Source of the DNA: Desmonostoc muscorum LEGE 12446
GTDB lineage: Bacteria > Cyanobacteriota > Cyanobacteriia > Cyanobacteriales > Nostocaceae
Assembly: GCF_015207005.2 (NCBI RefSeq)
Contig: NZ_JADEXS020000001.1
Span: 7,525,001-7,589,000, forward strand
Direction of reading: 5' to 3'
Length of the DNA stretch: 64,000 bases
Shown: piece by piece, positions 1 to 8,712 of the stretch
Layout: the number at the start of each line of letters is the position of its first letter
How positions within the stretch are numbered: position 1 is the first letter of the stretch
Notes under the pieces: generated by a model
Told to the model about the DNA's origin: nothing
The model's input: the letters and a program-made list of their open reading frames with translations, nothing else
Databases searched by the model: none
Position numbers and translations under genes: made by a program

Positions 1-527
1 CGTTTCTCCCTGTCATAACCCCGGACTTCAAATAAATCAACAAAATCGGCATCGAAGCTGATGCTGAGTTCAAAACTGACAGTGGTGGTGCTGTAGTTAG
101 AAACTTCTATTTCTTCAAATAGTGCGCCATTAAGCACCATTTCCCGGCTAATTCCTATAGTCTCGGCTCTCAAGCGTTCGTCGATTCTGGGGTTGGTACA
201 CAAAACTGACAGTGAAAACCCTTTTTCGGCGCTACTACTCAAGAGTACAGGCGATCGCCCTTCAATTTGCAACTCCAAGCGATTCAGAAATCGCGTATCA
301 CAGCAAAACAGTCCCATGCTGGGGTTCCCATCATTGAGGGAACAGCCAGAAATGTTCCCTATGGTATCTGTGACGAAAAATAAATCATCATCTTTAACCG
401 TCAGTGTTGGCTGTGGTCTTTCACTGACAACACAAGGCCACTCCGGGATAGGTAATTGGTCAGCAGCAATAAAAGTTTTTCCATCAAACAAAATTTTTTC
501 CGGGGTCATGAGTGCATCTGATGTCAT
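1..527 (-). CDS. Amylo-alpha-1,6-glucosidase family protein, N-terminal part (runs off left edge)
   Basis: The minus strand is open from ATG at 527 to the window edge, about 175 residues. The reading contains MGLFCCDTRFLNRLEL, then SPVLLSSS, then DADFVDLFEVRG near the edge. These match what I remember of the N-terminal beta-sandwich of glycogen-debranching-type amylo-alpha-1,6-glucosidases, which precedes an alpha/alpha-barrel catalytic domain that would lie outside this window. Members hydrolyse alpha-1,6 branch points in glycogen-like glucans in the cytoplasm. An in-frame stop lies about 15 codons upstream of the ATG, and a second in-frame ATG at 509 is an alternative start. The catalytic domain cannot be seen, so substrate is inferred from family only. 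Confidence 0.75.
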   Translation of the reverse strand, partial: MTSDALMTPEKILFDGKTFIAADQLPIPEWPCVVSERPQPTLTVKDDDLFFVTDTIGNISGCSLNDGNPSMGLFCCDTRFLNRLELQIEGRSPVLLSSSAEKGFSLSVLCTNPRIDERLRAETIGISREMVLNGALFEEIEVSNYSTTTVSFELSISFDADFVDLFEVRGYDREK

Positions 528-1467
528 TAGCCAAAGTTCCGCGTACAGGTCTATATTTTTGGGATCGTATTATTTATAGCTGTTCTCGATTGCGTGGAAT
601 ACATCCTCAAAGAGGAGAGAGAGTAGGTAAGAGATTGTCAAAATAATTTACTGTGTTCAACAATTCCTTTCAACAATTCCGACTCAAATAATGATCAATG
701 GTTCCAAATCATCAGGTAGCAAATAAATAGTAATATCCTCAGTAATGCGTTGCCGTTATCTAAATCCTACTCAAAATTACTCATGAGCTTGGTTTACTTG
801 CTGCTTCACTCTGGTAGTGTCGGCACTATCCAGCAGTCCACAGGCTAAGACTGTCTAAATCACAGTTTTACTCAAATTAATAGCCCTTTCACATGAAGTA
901 TGCCAAAAGGAACCCTATGGTCAAAGCTGCCCAGACCCACCTTCAGACCAAGACAATTGTTCTCGTGCAGCAGCCAATAATTTTCCGGGATTGATCTTTT
1001 CAAAATTTCGAGAGGCGATCGCCGCTTTAGGGTGGTAGTTTACCACAGTTACTAACCTTTTAACTTTTTAGTTTTGTCTTGTTTGGTGATGATAAAGGCG
1101 ATCGAGAATGTATATTGAGCTTAGTGGTCTATCATTTAAAACATCACAATGTCAGCCAATGGATGAAAAGACTTGAGTTAAGAACAAAGCGATCGCGGTC
1201 AATGACTACGCCACACCAAGGTGCAAAAGACGAATGCATTGCCGCTGTTGCTTTATTTTCTACTCAAAGCTTTGAAATTTTGTAAATGAAGCTAGCTGCA
1301 CCCACTCCTGCTAATTGGTAACAAAGTGTTGCGTTTGCCTGAGCCAAAAGTGCTTATTAGCGTTGTTTACATATTGAAACTGTCTATTTAACTTGAGAGT
1401 CCTTTGGAATTTGTACAATGCAGCTGTGACGTGGATCTTGTTGAGATTGGGCGTTTAACGATAATTC
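528..1467. other. Intergenic region, 940 bp, no convincing gene
   Basis: This gap separates the divergent debranching-enzyme gene and the first DICT kinase. It holds several HIP1-like octamers (near 1015 and 1190) and short AT-rich stretches. Open frames inside it, including a 68-codon one at 1079-1285, have no recognisable domain, no good ribosome-binding site and look like chance. I see no strong terminator. The promoters of both flanking genes should lie here but I could not pick boxes with confidence. Confidence 0.6.
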
Positions 1468-3477
1468 ATGAGCATTTCGACTTCTGTGCTGAGTGATCTG
1501 CTAAAGTCCCTACCCTACTTGCGGCCCCAGCTATATTTTAAGGCTTCACTAACGGCGCTCTCCCACGCAATGGAAGATCAAGTTTTGGCTGCGACTTTAG
1601 CCCAACCCCTTGTAATTGCTAGTTTCCAGCGAGAGCGATTCTACCGCCAAGAGGCTCATCGCTACCAGCGACTTGCCTTGCGAAGTAATCAAATATACGT
1701 ATTGTCGGCTCCGGAAACTGATTTCGCTAACAGTTCGGAATACTACGAAAAAGTAGCTTTTGAGCCAGAGGATGGCTTAAGTCAAGAGTGGCATTTGGTT
1801 GTGATTGCTGACAGTTACGCGACTTGTTTGGTTTGCCGGGAAAACCTTGGTTCTATTGCCAAAAACAAAGAACTACCAGAGCAAAGCCCCAGTCTGGATA
1901 TGGACACAGCGCGAAGATTTGAGGGAATTTGGACATCAGAAAGGGGAGTTAGCCTCAAAGCCGCCGAATTGCTGTTAGAGAGGATCTTGGTCTACAGACC
2001 AGAACTGGCAAGCAAAATTGAGCAGGCACGTCAGAGGTTTGGTATTGGGCAGACGAGAAGCTACTTTGGAGCAGAACAGATCAACGAATATGCTTGTGAC
2101 ATTGACACAGATCCCTTTGTGCAACGCTTAGTGACCTACTTACAAGCTAGTCAGTACAAATTGCACAAAGCCTACCGTTCAATTACTGCCCAAGCACGTA
2201 AAGAACGATTAGTCAATACCATTAGTACTGCCATTCGGCGATCGCTCGATCCCCACGAAGTTCTCCAGGTGGCAGCACAAGAATTAGGACAACACCTAAA
2301 TGCTTGTCGCTGTCTAATTTACCGCGCCCAAGCCGCAGATAGCCAAGCGATCATTGAACATGAATTTTTGACTGCTGGTGTTTTATCTATTCGGGGACAA
2401 ACCTGGGAGTTAGAAAAAAATTCCCTATTTCGGGACATCATCCAACAAGGCGAAGGTGTTTGTATCACCGATACACTGGGTGACCCTCGGGTGACGAATT
2501 CGGCGGGACTTTCGTTGATTGCCAAAAAATTTGCCATTCGTTCTTGGCTGATGGAACCAGTATTTTATCAAGGACGATTATTGGGGATCGTCGAGTTACA
2601 CTACTGCCGAATGCCGCCCCACGAATGCCAACCAGGGGAATTGGATTTGGTAAAAGCGATCGCCACCCAAGTGGGAGCAGCTCTCATCCAAGCCGAAGCT
2701 TACGCCAACCTCGAAGAACTCAATCAACAGCTAGAAGCCCTAGACCGCACCCGCAGCAACCTCATAGCCATTACCGGACACGAACTCCGTACCCCCCTCT
2801 CCACAATTCAAGTGTGCCTAGAAAGTCTCGCTAGCGAGCCAGATATGCCCTTAGAATTGCAACAGGTGATGCTCAACACCGCCCTTACCGACTCAGAACG
2901 GATGCGGAAACTCGTGCAAGATTTCCTCACACTTTCCAACTTGGAAAGCGGTCGCGTGGAATGGCATCCAGAATCTCTGACTTTACAAGAATGTGTAGAT
3001 TTAGCACTCAGCCGCCTTCGCACCCGTTCCTCAACGGAAAAGCCCCCCCAAATCCAGACTGAAATTCCCGAAAACCTACCTTTGGTGAGAGCTGATGGTG
3101 ATTGGCTGGTAGAAGTACTAGCAAAACTCATAGACAACGCTTGTAAATTTACGCCATCCCAAGGAGAAATCACCATTGAAGCGATTACCAATAGCCATCA
3201 AATGGTTGAAGTCACTGTCGCTGACACAGGACGCGGCATTGAACCGAATCGTTTAGAAGTAGTTTTTGACCGTTTCTATCAAGAAGAAGGAGCGCTCCGA
3301 CGCACCACTGGCGGTACTGGACTGGGCTTAGCAATTTGTCGTCAAATTGTCAATGGCTGGGGTGGAGAAATTTGGGCTAAATCAGACGGCAAAGACCAAG
3401 GGAGTGAGTTTCACTTCACCATCCCAATTGTTCCGAGTACCCAAGAGGAAAAGCGGACTAAAGTCAAGAGTAAATAG
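1468..3477 (+). CDS. DICT-GAF sensor histidine kinase (paralogue A)
   Basis: A 669-residue soluble histidine kinase without membrane segments. Residues about 15-135 form a DICT domain (LYFKASLTALSHAMEDQVLAA; later QEWHLVVIADSYATCLVCRE), a sensory module found in cyanobacterial two-component proteins. Residues about 250-400 are a GAF domain. After a coiled-coil linker comes HisKA with an intact H-box, ITGHELRTPLST near residue 435, then HATPase_c with N-box (KLIDNACKFTP), G1 (VADTGRGIEP) and G2 (GGTGLGLAI). It should autophosphorylate and pass phosphate to an unlinked response regulator, as none is encoded nearby. It is closely related along its whole length to the kinase at 9454-11439. The signal sensed is unknown. 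Confidence 0.9.
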   Translation: MSISTSVLSDLLKSLPYLRPQLYFKASLTALSHAMEDQVLAATLAQPLVIASFQRERFYRQEAHRYQRLALRSNQIYVLSAPETDFANSSEYYEKVAFEPEDGLSQEWHLVVIADSYATCLVCRENLGSIAKNKELPEQSPSLDMDTARRFEGIWTSERGVSLKAAELLLERILVYRPELASKIEQARQRFGIGQTRSYFGAEQINEYACDIDTDPFVQRLVTYLQASQYKLHKAYRSITAQARKERLVNTISTAIRRSLDPHEVLQVAAQELGQHLNACRCLIYRAQAADSQAIIEHEFLTAGVLSIRGQTWELEKNSLFRDIIQQGEGVCITDTLGDPRVTNSAGLSLIAKKFAIRSWLMEPVFYQGRLLGIVELHYCRMPPHECQPGELDLVKAIATQVGAALIQAEAYANLEELNQQLEALDRTRSNLIAITGHELRTPLSTIQVCLESLASEPDMPLELQQVMLNTALTDSERMRKLVQDFLTLSNLESGRVEWHPESLTLQECVDLALSRLRTRSSTEKPPQIQTEIPENLPLVRADGDWLVEVLAKLIDNACKFTPSQGEITIEAITNSHQMVEVTVADTGRGIEPNRLEVVFDRFYQEEGALRRTTGGTGLGLAICRQIVNGWGGEIWAKSDGKDQGSEFHFTIPIVPSTQEEKRTKVKSK

Positions 3478-3486
3478 GCAAAGGGG

Positions 3487-3612
3487 CATGAGAGATGAGG
3501 GAGCAGGGGAGGCAGGGAGCAGGGAGCAGGGAGCAGGGGAGAAAATCTTCCCCTCTGCCCCCCGCCCCCTGCCCCCCTGCTTCTTCCCACGCCCAATGCC
3601 CAATGCCCAATC
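3487..3612. repeat. Low-complexity GGGAGCAG / CCCCCTGC repeat patch
   Basis: Purine-rich short units (gggagcag repeated) are followed by their pyrimidine-rich counterpart (ccccctgc), so the patch can fold back on itself. It lies between the kinase stop and psaD. The same unit types recur at many gaps in this window, as expected for short tandemly repeated repetitive DNA of heterocystous cyanobacteria. Frames read through it give only Gly/Ala/Glu or Pro/Ser peptides and are not genes. Confidence 0.75.
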
Positions 3613-3700
3613 ACTAAAAACTGTTACAGTCTATAACGCGATCGCAATATGATCCTGGTTACGATGTTAGTATGCCCTAAAAACGTTGAGAGAACACTTT

Positions 3701-4120
3701 ATGGCTGAAACACTCTCTGGACAAACGCCACGATTTGCTGGCAACACTGGCGGCTTGCTTTCTAAAGCAGAAGTGGAAGAAAAGTACGCTATCACTTGGA
3801 CTAGCCCGAAAGAGCAAGTATTTGAATTGCCTACAGGTGGTGCAGCTACTGCGCTCAAAGGCGAAAACCTGCTGTACTTAGCTCGGAAAGAACAAGGCAT
3901 CGCTTTGGGTGGTCAACTCCGGAAATTGAAGATTACAGACTACAAAATTTACCGGATTCTACCCAACGGAGAAACCACCGCAATTCACCCAGCCGATGGT
4001 GTCTTCCCCGAAAAAGTCAATGAAGGCCGTGAAAAAGTGCGTTTCGTCCCACGCAGCATCGGGCAAAACCCCAATCCCGCACAACTCAAGTTCAGCGGTA
4101 AAGCTACTCATGATGTCTAG
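3701..4120 (+). CDS. psaD: Photosystem I reaction centre subunit II (PsaD)
   Basis: The 139-residue product is the stromal (cytoplasmic) PsaD subunit that docks ferredoxin on photosystem I and stabilises PsaC. It begins [18 protein letters not shown], contains the conserved [20 protein letters not shown] and [19 protein letters not shown] segments, and ends in [10 protein letters not shown]. Length and sequence are typical of cyanobacterial PsaD. I chose the ATG at 3701 because it gives the standard MAETLSG start; a TTG 15 bases upstream is in frame but adds non-conserved residues. It precedes trpE on the same strand, the order known from Synechocystis (slr0737-slr0738), separated here by about 185 bp of tandem repeats. 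Confidence 0.98.
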   Translation: MAETLSGQTPRFAGNTGGLLSKAEVEEKYAITWTSPKEQVFELPTGGAATALKGENLLYLARKEQGIALGGQLRKLKITDYKIYRILPNGETTAIHPADGVFPEKVNEGREKVRFVPRSIGQNPNPAQLKFSGKATHDV

Positions 4121-4121
4121 G

Positions 4122-4298
4122 GACTAGGGACTGGGGACTGGGGACTGGGGACTGGAGATGAGGGAGATGAGGGAGATGTAGCTTTAGCTTCCCGCAGGGT
4201 GGGAGATGAGGGGAATAACCAATGCCCCATACACCATCCCCAATCCCCAATCCCCAATCCCCAATCCCCAATCCCCAATCCCCAATCCCCAACCCCCT
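4122..4298. repeat. Heptamer/nonamer tandem repeats between psaD and trpE
   Basis: Several tandem GGGGACT heptamers (4124-4155) are followed by GAGGGAGAT-type nonamers (4158-4180) and then at least seven CCCCAAT heptamers (4238-4292). The purine-rich and pyrimidine-rich halves are partly complementary. The array ends just before the trpE start and leaves almost no unique leader sequence, so trpE translation and any psaD-trpE readthrough must pass through it. It extends the trpE frame upstream with a spurious Pro/Ser/Asn-rich stretch. Confidence 0.85.
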
Positions 4299-4306
4299 CG
4301 CTATTT

Positions 4307-5848
4307 ATGGTATTCCCCGATTTCTCCGAATTTTCTGTGCTAGCTACACAAGGCAACTTCGTTCCGGTATATCAGGAATGGGTGGCAGACTTAGATACGC
4401 CAGTATCTGCTTGGTATAAAGTCTGTGCAGGTCAGCCCTATAGCTTTTTGTTGGAATCCATAGAAGGTGGAGAAAAACTTGGGCGCTATAGTTTGGTGGG
4501 TTGCGATCCGCTGTGGGTTTTGGAAGCAAGGGGCGATCGCACGACTCAAATCAACCGCGACGGTTCGCAGGTAGTTTTTGCAGGCGACCCTTTTACAGCT
4601 TTAGCCGAATGTTTAGCACCTTATCACCCAGTAAAATTACCACAGCTACCTCCAGGAATTGGCGGTTTATTCGGGTTTTGGGGCTATGAATTGATTCGCT
4701 GGATTGAGCCGCGTGTACCAATTCATCCACCAGATGAGCGAAATATCCCCGATGGATTGTGGATGCAAGTAGACCACCTGTTGATTTTTGACCAGGTGAA
4801 GCGGAAAATTTGGGCGATCGCCTATGCTGATTTACGTCATGTAGAGACGTTAGATGTAACGTCTTTACACGCAGCATATCAACAAGCAGGCGATCGCGTT
4901 ACCCAAATGCTCGAAAAGCTATCTCTCCCCCTATCACCACAAAAAACTAGATTGGAATGGAAGCCGCCAGGGAGCAGAGGAGCAGAGGAGCAGAGGAGCA
5001 GAGGGGCAGAAGAATATAACAGTAACTTTACCCGCCCCGATTTTTGTGCAAGCGTCCAAAAAGCCAAAGACTATATTAAAGCTGGTGACATTTTCCAAGT
5101 AGTTATTTCCCAGCGATTATCAACAACATACACGGGTGACCCCTTTGCTCTTTACCGTTCTCTACGTCAGATAAATCCTTCGCCTTACATGGCTTATTTT
5201 CACTTCCAAGATTGGCAAATCATCGGTTCCAGTCCCGAAGTGATGGTAAAAGCCGAAACTGATCCAGATGGTGGAGCGATCGCAACTCTACGTCCAATTG
5301 CAGGGACACGTCCACGCGGGAAAACCACTCAAGAAGATACAGCTTTTGCCCAGGATTTACTCCAAGATCCTAAGGAAATTGCCGAACATGTGATGCTTGT
5401 TGATTTGGGACGAAACGATTTAGGGCGTGTTTGCCAAAGTGGTAGCGTCAAAGTTGATGAATTAATGGTAGTTGAACGCTACTCCCATGTAATGCACATT
5501 GTCAGCAATGTTGTGGGTAAATTAGCACTTGATAAAACAGCATGGGACTTACTCAAAGCCTGTTTCCCAGCAGGTACAGTCAGCGGCGCACCCAAGATTA
5601 GGGCAATGGAAATTATCCACGAATTAGAGCCTAGTCGCCGGGGTGTTTATTCTGGTGTTTATGGATATTATGATTTTGAAGGACAATTAAATAGTGCTAT
5701 AGCAATTCGTACAATGGTAGTGCGTAATAACACTGTCAGTGTACAAGCGGGTGCAGGTTTAGTGGCTGATTCTGAACCTGAGAAAGAATACGAAGAAACA
5801 CTCAATAAAGCTAGAGGTTTATTAGAGGCGATTCGCTGTTTACGTTAA
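4307..5848 (+). CDS. trpE: Anthranilate synthase component I
   Basis: Catalyses chorismate plus glutamine-derived ammonia to anthranilate, the first step of tryptophan synthesis. The 513-residue reading has the N-terminal anthranilate synthase I domain (about 15-200) and the chorismate-binding domain (about 240-505), with the conserved PIAGTRPRG, EHVMLVDLGRNDLGRV, FPAGTVSGAPKIRAMEII and QAGAGLVADSEPEKEY motifs. The ATG at 4307 gives MVFPDFSEFSVLA; the longer in-frame opening at 4199 only translates tandem repeats. Two dispersed-repeat fragments lie inside the gene in frame: a 28-bp imperfect palindrome (4841-4868) and a GAGCAGAGG array (about 4970-5010) encoding a Gly/Ala/Glu/Arg linker between the two domains. 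Both sit outside conserved motifs, so activity is probably kept. Confidence 0.95.
   Translation: MVFPDFSEFSVLATQGNFVPVYQEWVADLDTPVSAWYKVCAGQPYSFLLESIEGGEKLGRYSLVGCDPLWVLEARGDRTTQINRDGSQVVFAGDPFTALAECLAPYHPVKLPQLPPGIGGLFGFWGYELIRWIEPRVPIHPPDERNIPDGLWMQVDHLLIFDQVKRKIWAIAYADLRHVETLDVTSLHAAYQQAGDRVTQMLEKLSLPLSPQKTRLEWKPPGSRGAEEQRSRGAEEYNSNFTRPDFCASVQKAKDYIKAGDIFQVVISQRLSTTYTGDPFALYRSLRQINPSPYMAYFHFQDWQIIGSSPEVMVKAETDPDGGAIATLRPIAGTRPRGKTTQEDTAFAQDLLQDPKEIAEHVMLVDLGRNDLGRVCQSGSVKVDELMVVERYSHVMHIVSNVVGKLALDKTAWDLLKACFPAGTVSGAPKIRAMEIIHELEPSRRGVYSGVYGYYDFEGQLNSAIAIRTMVVRNNTVSVQAGAGLVADSEPEKEYEETLNKARGLLEAIRCLR
4841..4868. repeat. 28-bp imperfect palindrome inside trpE
   Basis: The left arm GTAGAGACGTTA pairs with the right arm TAACGTCTTTAC around a four-base centre, with one mismatch. 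It is translated in frame within the N-terminal domain of TrpE (HVETLDVTSLH). Its length equals that of the intergenic 28-bp palindromes at 33021, 37421, 39473, 60589 and 61816. Confidence 0.7.
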
Positions 5849-5849
5849 A

Positions 5850-6002
5850 TTTGGGAATTGGGAATTGGGCATGGGTAAGAGGCAGAGGTGCAAAGGTGCG
5901 GAGGTCTGGGGAAAGAGTCCAGCAACTTCTCCCCTGCTCCCCTGCTCCCCTGCTCCTCTGCCTCCCCTGCTCCCTCATCCCCCTCACTCCCCACTCCCCT
6001 AC
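5850..6002. repeat. Purine/pyrimidine tandem repeats after trpE
   Basis: Short GGAATTG(G) units and a GAGGTGCAAAGGTGCGG stretch are followed by repeated CTCCCCTG and CCCCACTC units. No gene is present. The strand asymmetry switches from G-rich to C-rich, as in the other repeat patches of the window. Confidence 0.7.
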
Positions 6003-6303
6003 TCAGCATTCATGAATCGCACACTGATTTTTGTTCGTTGATTGCAAAATCGGACTCGATATCAATACAGTAATTATTCTATTGGCTGTATGAGAATCCA
6101 GACCAGATTTTAAAAGCTGATATACTAATATTCTTCTATTTTGAATTACATAAGTTTTGCTTTGAACAGCAAGGTGTTTGACAACAATTTCTGCTACTTC
6201 TAGACCTACATATCCACAATAGCGGGATAAATTGGGAAGATTTGTAAATCCAATTAACATCAACTTTTTTCCCAAGCTAATATTTTTTTACATCAATTAA
6301 CAG

Positions 6304-6348
6304 CTTCAACTGAAGTCTTGGGTTTTGATACCAAGACTTCAGTTGAAG
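6304..6348 (-). terminator. Strong hairpin downstream of the small HLIP-linked operon
   Basis: Perfect 18-bp stem: CTTCAACTGAAGTCTTGG (6304-6321) pairs with its complement at 6331-6348 across a 9-base loop. It lies about 30 bp beyond the stop of the 79-aa gene on the minus strand. There is no clear T-run, so it may be a transcript-stabilising or bidirectional structure rather than a classical intrinsic terminator. Confidence 0.6.
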
Positions 6349-6378
6349 TTACTACAGACAACAAACCAACAAAGTTGT

Positions 6379-6618
6379 TCATGCTAAGTGGCTGAAGTAA
6401 ATTGCCCAAATAATTCCAGTTACTCCAACAGCGATTAAGAGGTTGGTAAAAAACCTACCTAATTCAATTTGTTGTCCCAGGCGATTATCGTCTTGACCAG
6501 CAGAGAAAAACAATGACCAGGCTTGATTCACATTGATGATCTCAAAATTGTTGAAAGTAGGTCTAAAAACAACTGGCCCAATTAAATCTTTTCTGGGGTA
6601 ATCAAAATCAGTTTTCAT
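6379..6618 (-). CDS. Small protein with one C-terminal membrane segment, unknown function
   Basis: A 79-residue protein beginning MKTDFDYPRKDLIGPVVFRPTFNN. Residues about 56-76 (TNLLIAVGVTGIIWAIYF) form a likely transmembrane helix. I do not recognise a family. It starts 64 bp after the end of the hli pseudogene on the same strand, so the two were probably cotranscribed, and a strong hairpin follows. HLIP partners are often small thylakoid membrane proteins, so a role in chlorophyll or photosystem protection is possible but is inference from position only. Confidence 0.6.
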   Translation of the reverse strand: MKTDFDYPRKDLIGPVVFRPTFNNFEIINVNQAWSLFFSAGQDDNRLGQQIELGRFFTNLLIAVGVTGIIWAIYFSHLA

Positions 6619-6682
6619 AGTTATGCCTCTAAGTTATTGTATTCGTCAATTGAGGAAAATTCGGAATTTTCAAGCGTCTTGT

Positions 6683-6895
6683 TTAAAGGCTTGTTAGCCA
6701 TCCAATTAAACCATGTCCGGTAATAACTTCCAAGGCTATGAGTGAGACGAAACCGATCATTGCCAAACGCCCGTTGAGTCTTTCACACTATTCTGTAAAC
6801 CCAGCCCGTGGAGTTTCATCTACATAAACTTTGGGTTCAATAGCAAATCTGCTGACTTGGCCCAGTTCGTTAATGGTGAAGCCTCTAGCTGTCAT
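6683..6895 (-). pseudogene. High-light-inducible (HLIP/SCP) gene with an in-frame amber codon
   Basis: The 71-codon frame reads MTARGFTINELGQVSRF, then a TAG at codon 36 (6788-6790), then [20 protein letters not shown] and [11 protein letters not shown] before a proper TAA. The second half holds the chlorophyll-binding motif ExxNGRxAMIGF and a single transmembrane helix. Family members usually have Tyr or similar (FTEYAEKLNGRLAM in remembered relatives) where the stop is. Both halves stay in one frame with no indel, so a single base change explains it. HLIPs bind chlorophyll and carotenoid in thylakoids and protect photosystems under stress. It is divergent from ocp, 534 bp away. A sequencing error cannot be excluded. 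Confidence 0.85.
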
Positions 6896-7429
6896 TTGTT
6901 ACTCCTTGCTTTTGCTTCTGAACCTGCGAATAAATATAAATTAATGTAAATATTTTTTGCAACAGCTTGACACACCAATAAAAGTAGTAAAAACCGTACT
7001 AGGCACATAGGTGATTTCGGATTGTTCAGGAAGCGTTGTGTCCTAGTGTGGGATTGTGACGATTTCAGGCATTGCAAATAATTCTTAATTATGTCTAACT
7101 CACTTAAGTAAAACTTATAAAAAATATAAATAAAAATTATCATTATGTGGCTGAGAAAGGTATTGCTTATTTGTAACGATCTTGTTATATTTCTTTACAT
7201 AAAGACACAAAAGAAAGTCAAAAAATGCGTAAAACGTGAGCAATACTTCCTAAGTGTCTGTTCACATCTAAGTATCTAAAACAACAGAAGTAATTGCTGT
7301 GCCTTTGGTAGAGCGATCGCAACTGTAATTGTCTTGTCGTTAGTGTTGAGTGCCTTTGCTAACAGCCGAAGGCATCTCCGTTGTTTGCACATTTGATAGA
7401 ACTGTAATTTTCTTTTTGGAATTTCTGCT
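6896..7429. other. Divergent promoter region of hli and ocp
   Basis: A 534-bp AT-rich gap between two stress-protection genes transcribed away from each other. It includes one HIP1 octamer (near 7314). Frames within it (for example 6892-7143 on the minus strand) have no recognisable product and overlap the hli start. I could not identify specific promoter boxes or operator repeats. Confidence 0.5.
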
Positions 7430-8392
7430 ATGTCTTTTACCCTCCAGTCGGCTCAAAATATCTTTCCCGGCACCCTAGTTGCTGACATTGTTCCATCTAT
7501 CATTGAATCTTTTAATCAGCTCAACGCTGAAGATCAACTAGCATTACTTTGGTTTGCCTACACCGAAATGGGTAAATCGATTACCGTTGCTGCTCCGGGG
7601 GCTGCGAACATGATCCTCGCCCAAGGGCTTTTGGAACAAATTAAGCAGATGCCTTTTGATGCTCAGACACAAGTGATGTATGATTTGGCCAACCGTGCTG
7701 ATACTCCCATCTGCCGTTCCTATGCATCCTTCACCGTAAACATCAAATTGGGCTTTTGGTATCAATTAGGAGAATGGATGGCTCAGGGAATTGTCGCTCC
7801 CATACCACCGGGCTACAAGCTTTCTTCTAAAGCTGCTCAAGTGCTGCAAGCAATCCGAGGTGCCGATCCAGGTCAACAAATCACCATCCTACGCAATACC
7901 GTAGTTAGTATGGGATTTGACCCGAATGCTCCTGGTAGTTACAAAAAAGTCTCAGAGCCTGTGGCTCCTCCCATTGCACAAGCATTTCGGACTAAGGTCA
8001 CCATTGAGGGCACCGACAATGCCACTGTGTTGGGCTACATCAATAACATGAACGCCAATGACTTTGACAGTGCGGTTGCTCTGTTTAGCTCCGAAGGTGC
8101 CCTGCAACCTCCCTTTGAAAGACCAATTGTTGGTCAAGAGGCAATCCGCGCTTATATGCGTGAAGAATGCCAGGGATTGAAAATGATGCCAGAGCGCGGT
8201 GTATCTGAGCCAGTGGAAGATGGCTATACTCAAGTTAAAGTCACCGGCAAAGTCCAAACCCCCTGGTTCGGTGCGAGTGTAGGGATGAACATTGCATGGC
8301 GGTTTTTGCTAGATCCCCAAGGCAAAATCTTCTTCGTAGCGATTGACTTGCTGGCTTCTCCTAAAGAACTCTTGAACTTAGTACGTAAATAG
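7430..8392 (+). CDS. ocp: Orange carotenoid protein (full-length OCP)
   Basis: A 320-residue soluble photoreceptor that binds a keto-carotenoid, converts to a red form under strong blue-green light and quenches phycobilisome excitation. The N-terminal helical domain (about 20-165) and C-terminal NTF2-like domain (about 193-318) are both present. Tyr44, Trp110 and Arg155 are conserved; Tyr203, Glu246, Trp279 and Trp290 are the equivalents of Tyr201, Glu244, Trp277 and Trp288 in the Synechocystis protein, shifted by a longer linker. Position 101, Trp in Synechocystis, is Phe here. No fluorescence recovery protein gene (frp) or ketolase gene is next to it, so I cannot assign it to OCP1 rather than OCP2 or OCPX. 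A hairpin follows 28 bp downstream. Confidence 0.96.
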   Translation: MSFTLQSAQNIFPGTLVADIVPSIIESFNQLNAEDQLALLWFAYTEMGKSITVAAPGAANMILAQGLLEQIKQMPFDAQTQVMYDLANRADTPICRSYASFTVNIKLGFWYQLGEWMAQGIVAPIPPGYKLSSKAAQVLQAIRGADPGQQITILRNTVVSMGFDPNAPGSYKKVSEPVAPPIAQAFRTKVTIEGTDNATVLGYINNMNANDFDSAVALFSSEGALQPPFERPIVGQEAIRAYMREECQGLKMMPERGVSEPVEDGYTQVKVTGKVQTPWFGASVGMNIAWRFLLDPQGKIFFVAIDLLASPKELLNLVRK

Positions 8393-8419
8393 AGTACTAA
8401 GTTCGTAGCTCCTACGTAG

Positions 8420-8462
8420 GGTGGGCACTGCCTACAACGTAAAAGTATAAACAGTGCCCACC
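8420..8462 (+). terminator. Hairpin downstream of ocp
   Basis: GGTGGGCACTG (8420-8430) pairs with CAGTGCCCACC (8452-8462), an 11-bp perfect stem with a 21-base loop, followed by TTAACAAAATT. No strong T-run follows. It is the likely end of the ocp transcript or an RNA-stabilising structure. Confidence 0.55.
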
Positions 8463-8712
8463 TTAACAAAATTGCTGCGATCGCTTTTAAAAATAACTAA
8501 TCTATTTACCAAGATTGTAAAAGATTGTTAACTACTTTTAATGTTGTGGAATTTTAAGGCGATCGCAGACTCGGCACAGATGCGCTGTTGCTGGAAGCAG
8601 GCGCTGGTTACTTTCCCCAAAATCAAAAATTGCTATGAGACATATTTCCAGCAGCGATTGATTGGATATTCTGATTTTCAGGTGAGAAATGGAGACTTGG
8701 AAGGCGGGCTGT

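Noticed and set aside
193..579. Plus-strand open frame of 128 codons at the left edge
   Set aside because: It is antisense to the debranching-enzyme reading, which has recognisable motifs; the plus-strand peptide has none.
1079..1285. 68-codon frame before the first kinase
   Set aside because: No domain, no ribosome-binding site and composition like the surrounding non-coding DNA.
6003..6275. 90-codon minus-strand frame after trpE
   Set aside because: No recognisable family or RBS, and a low-complexity C-terminal half; kept out for lack of support.
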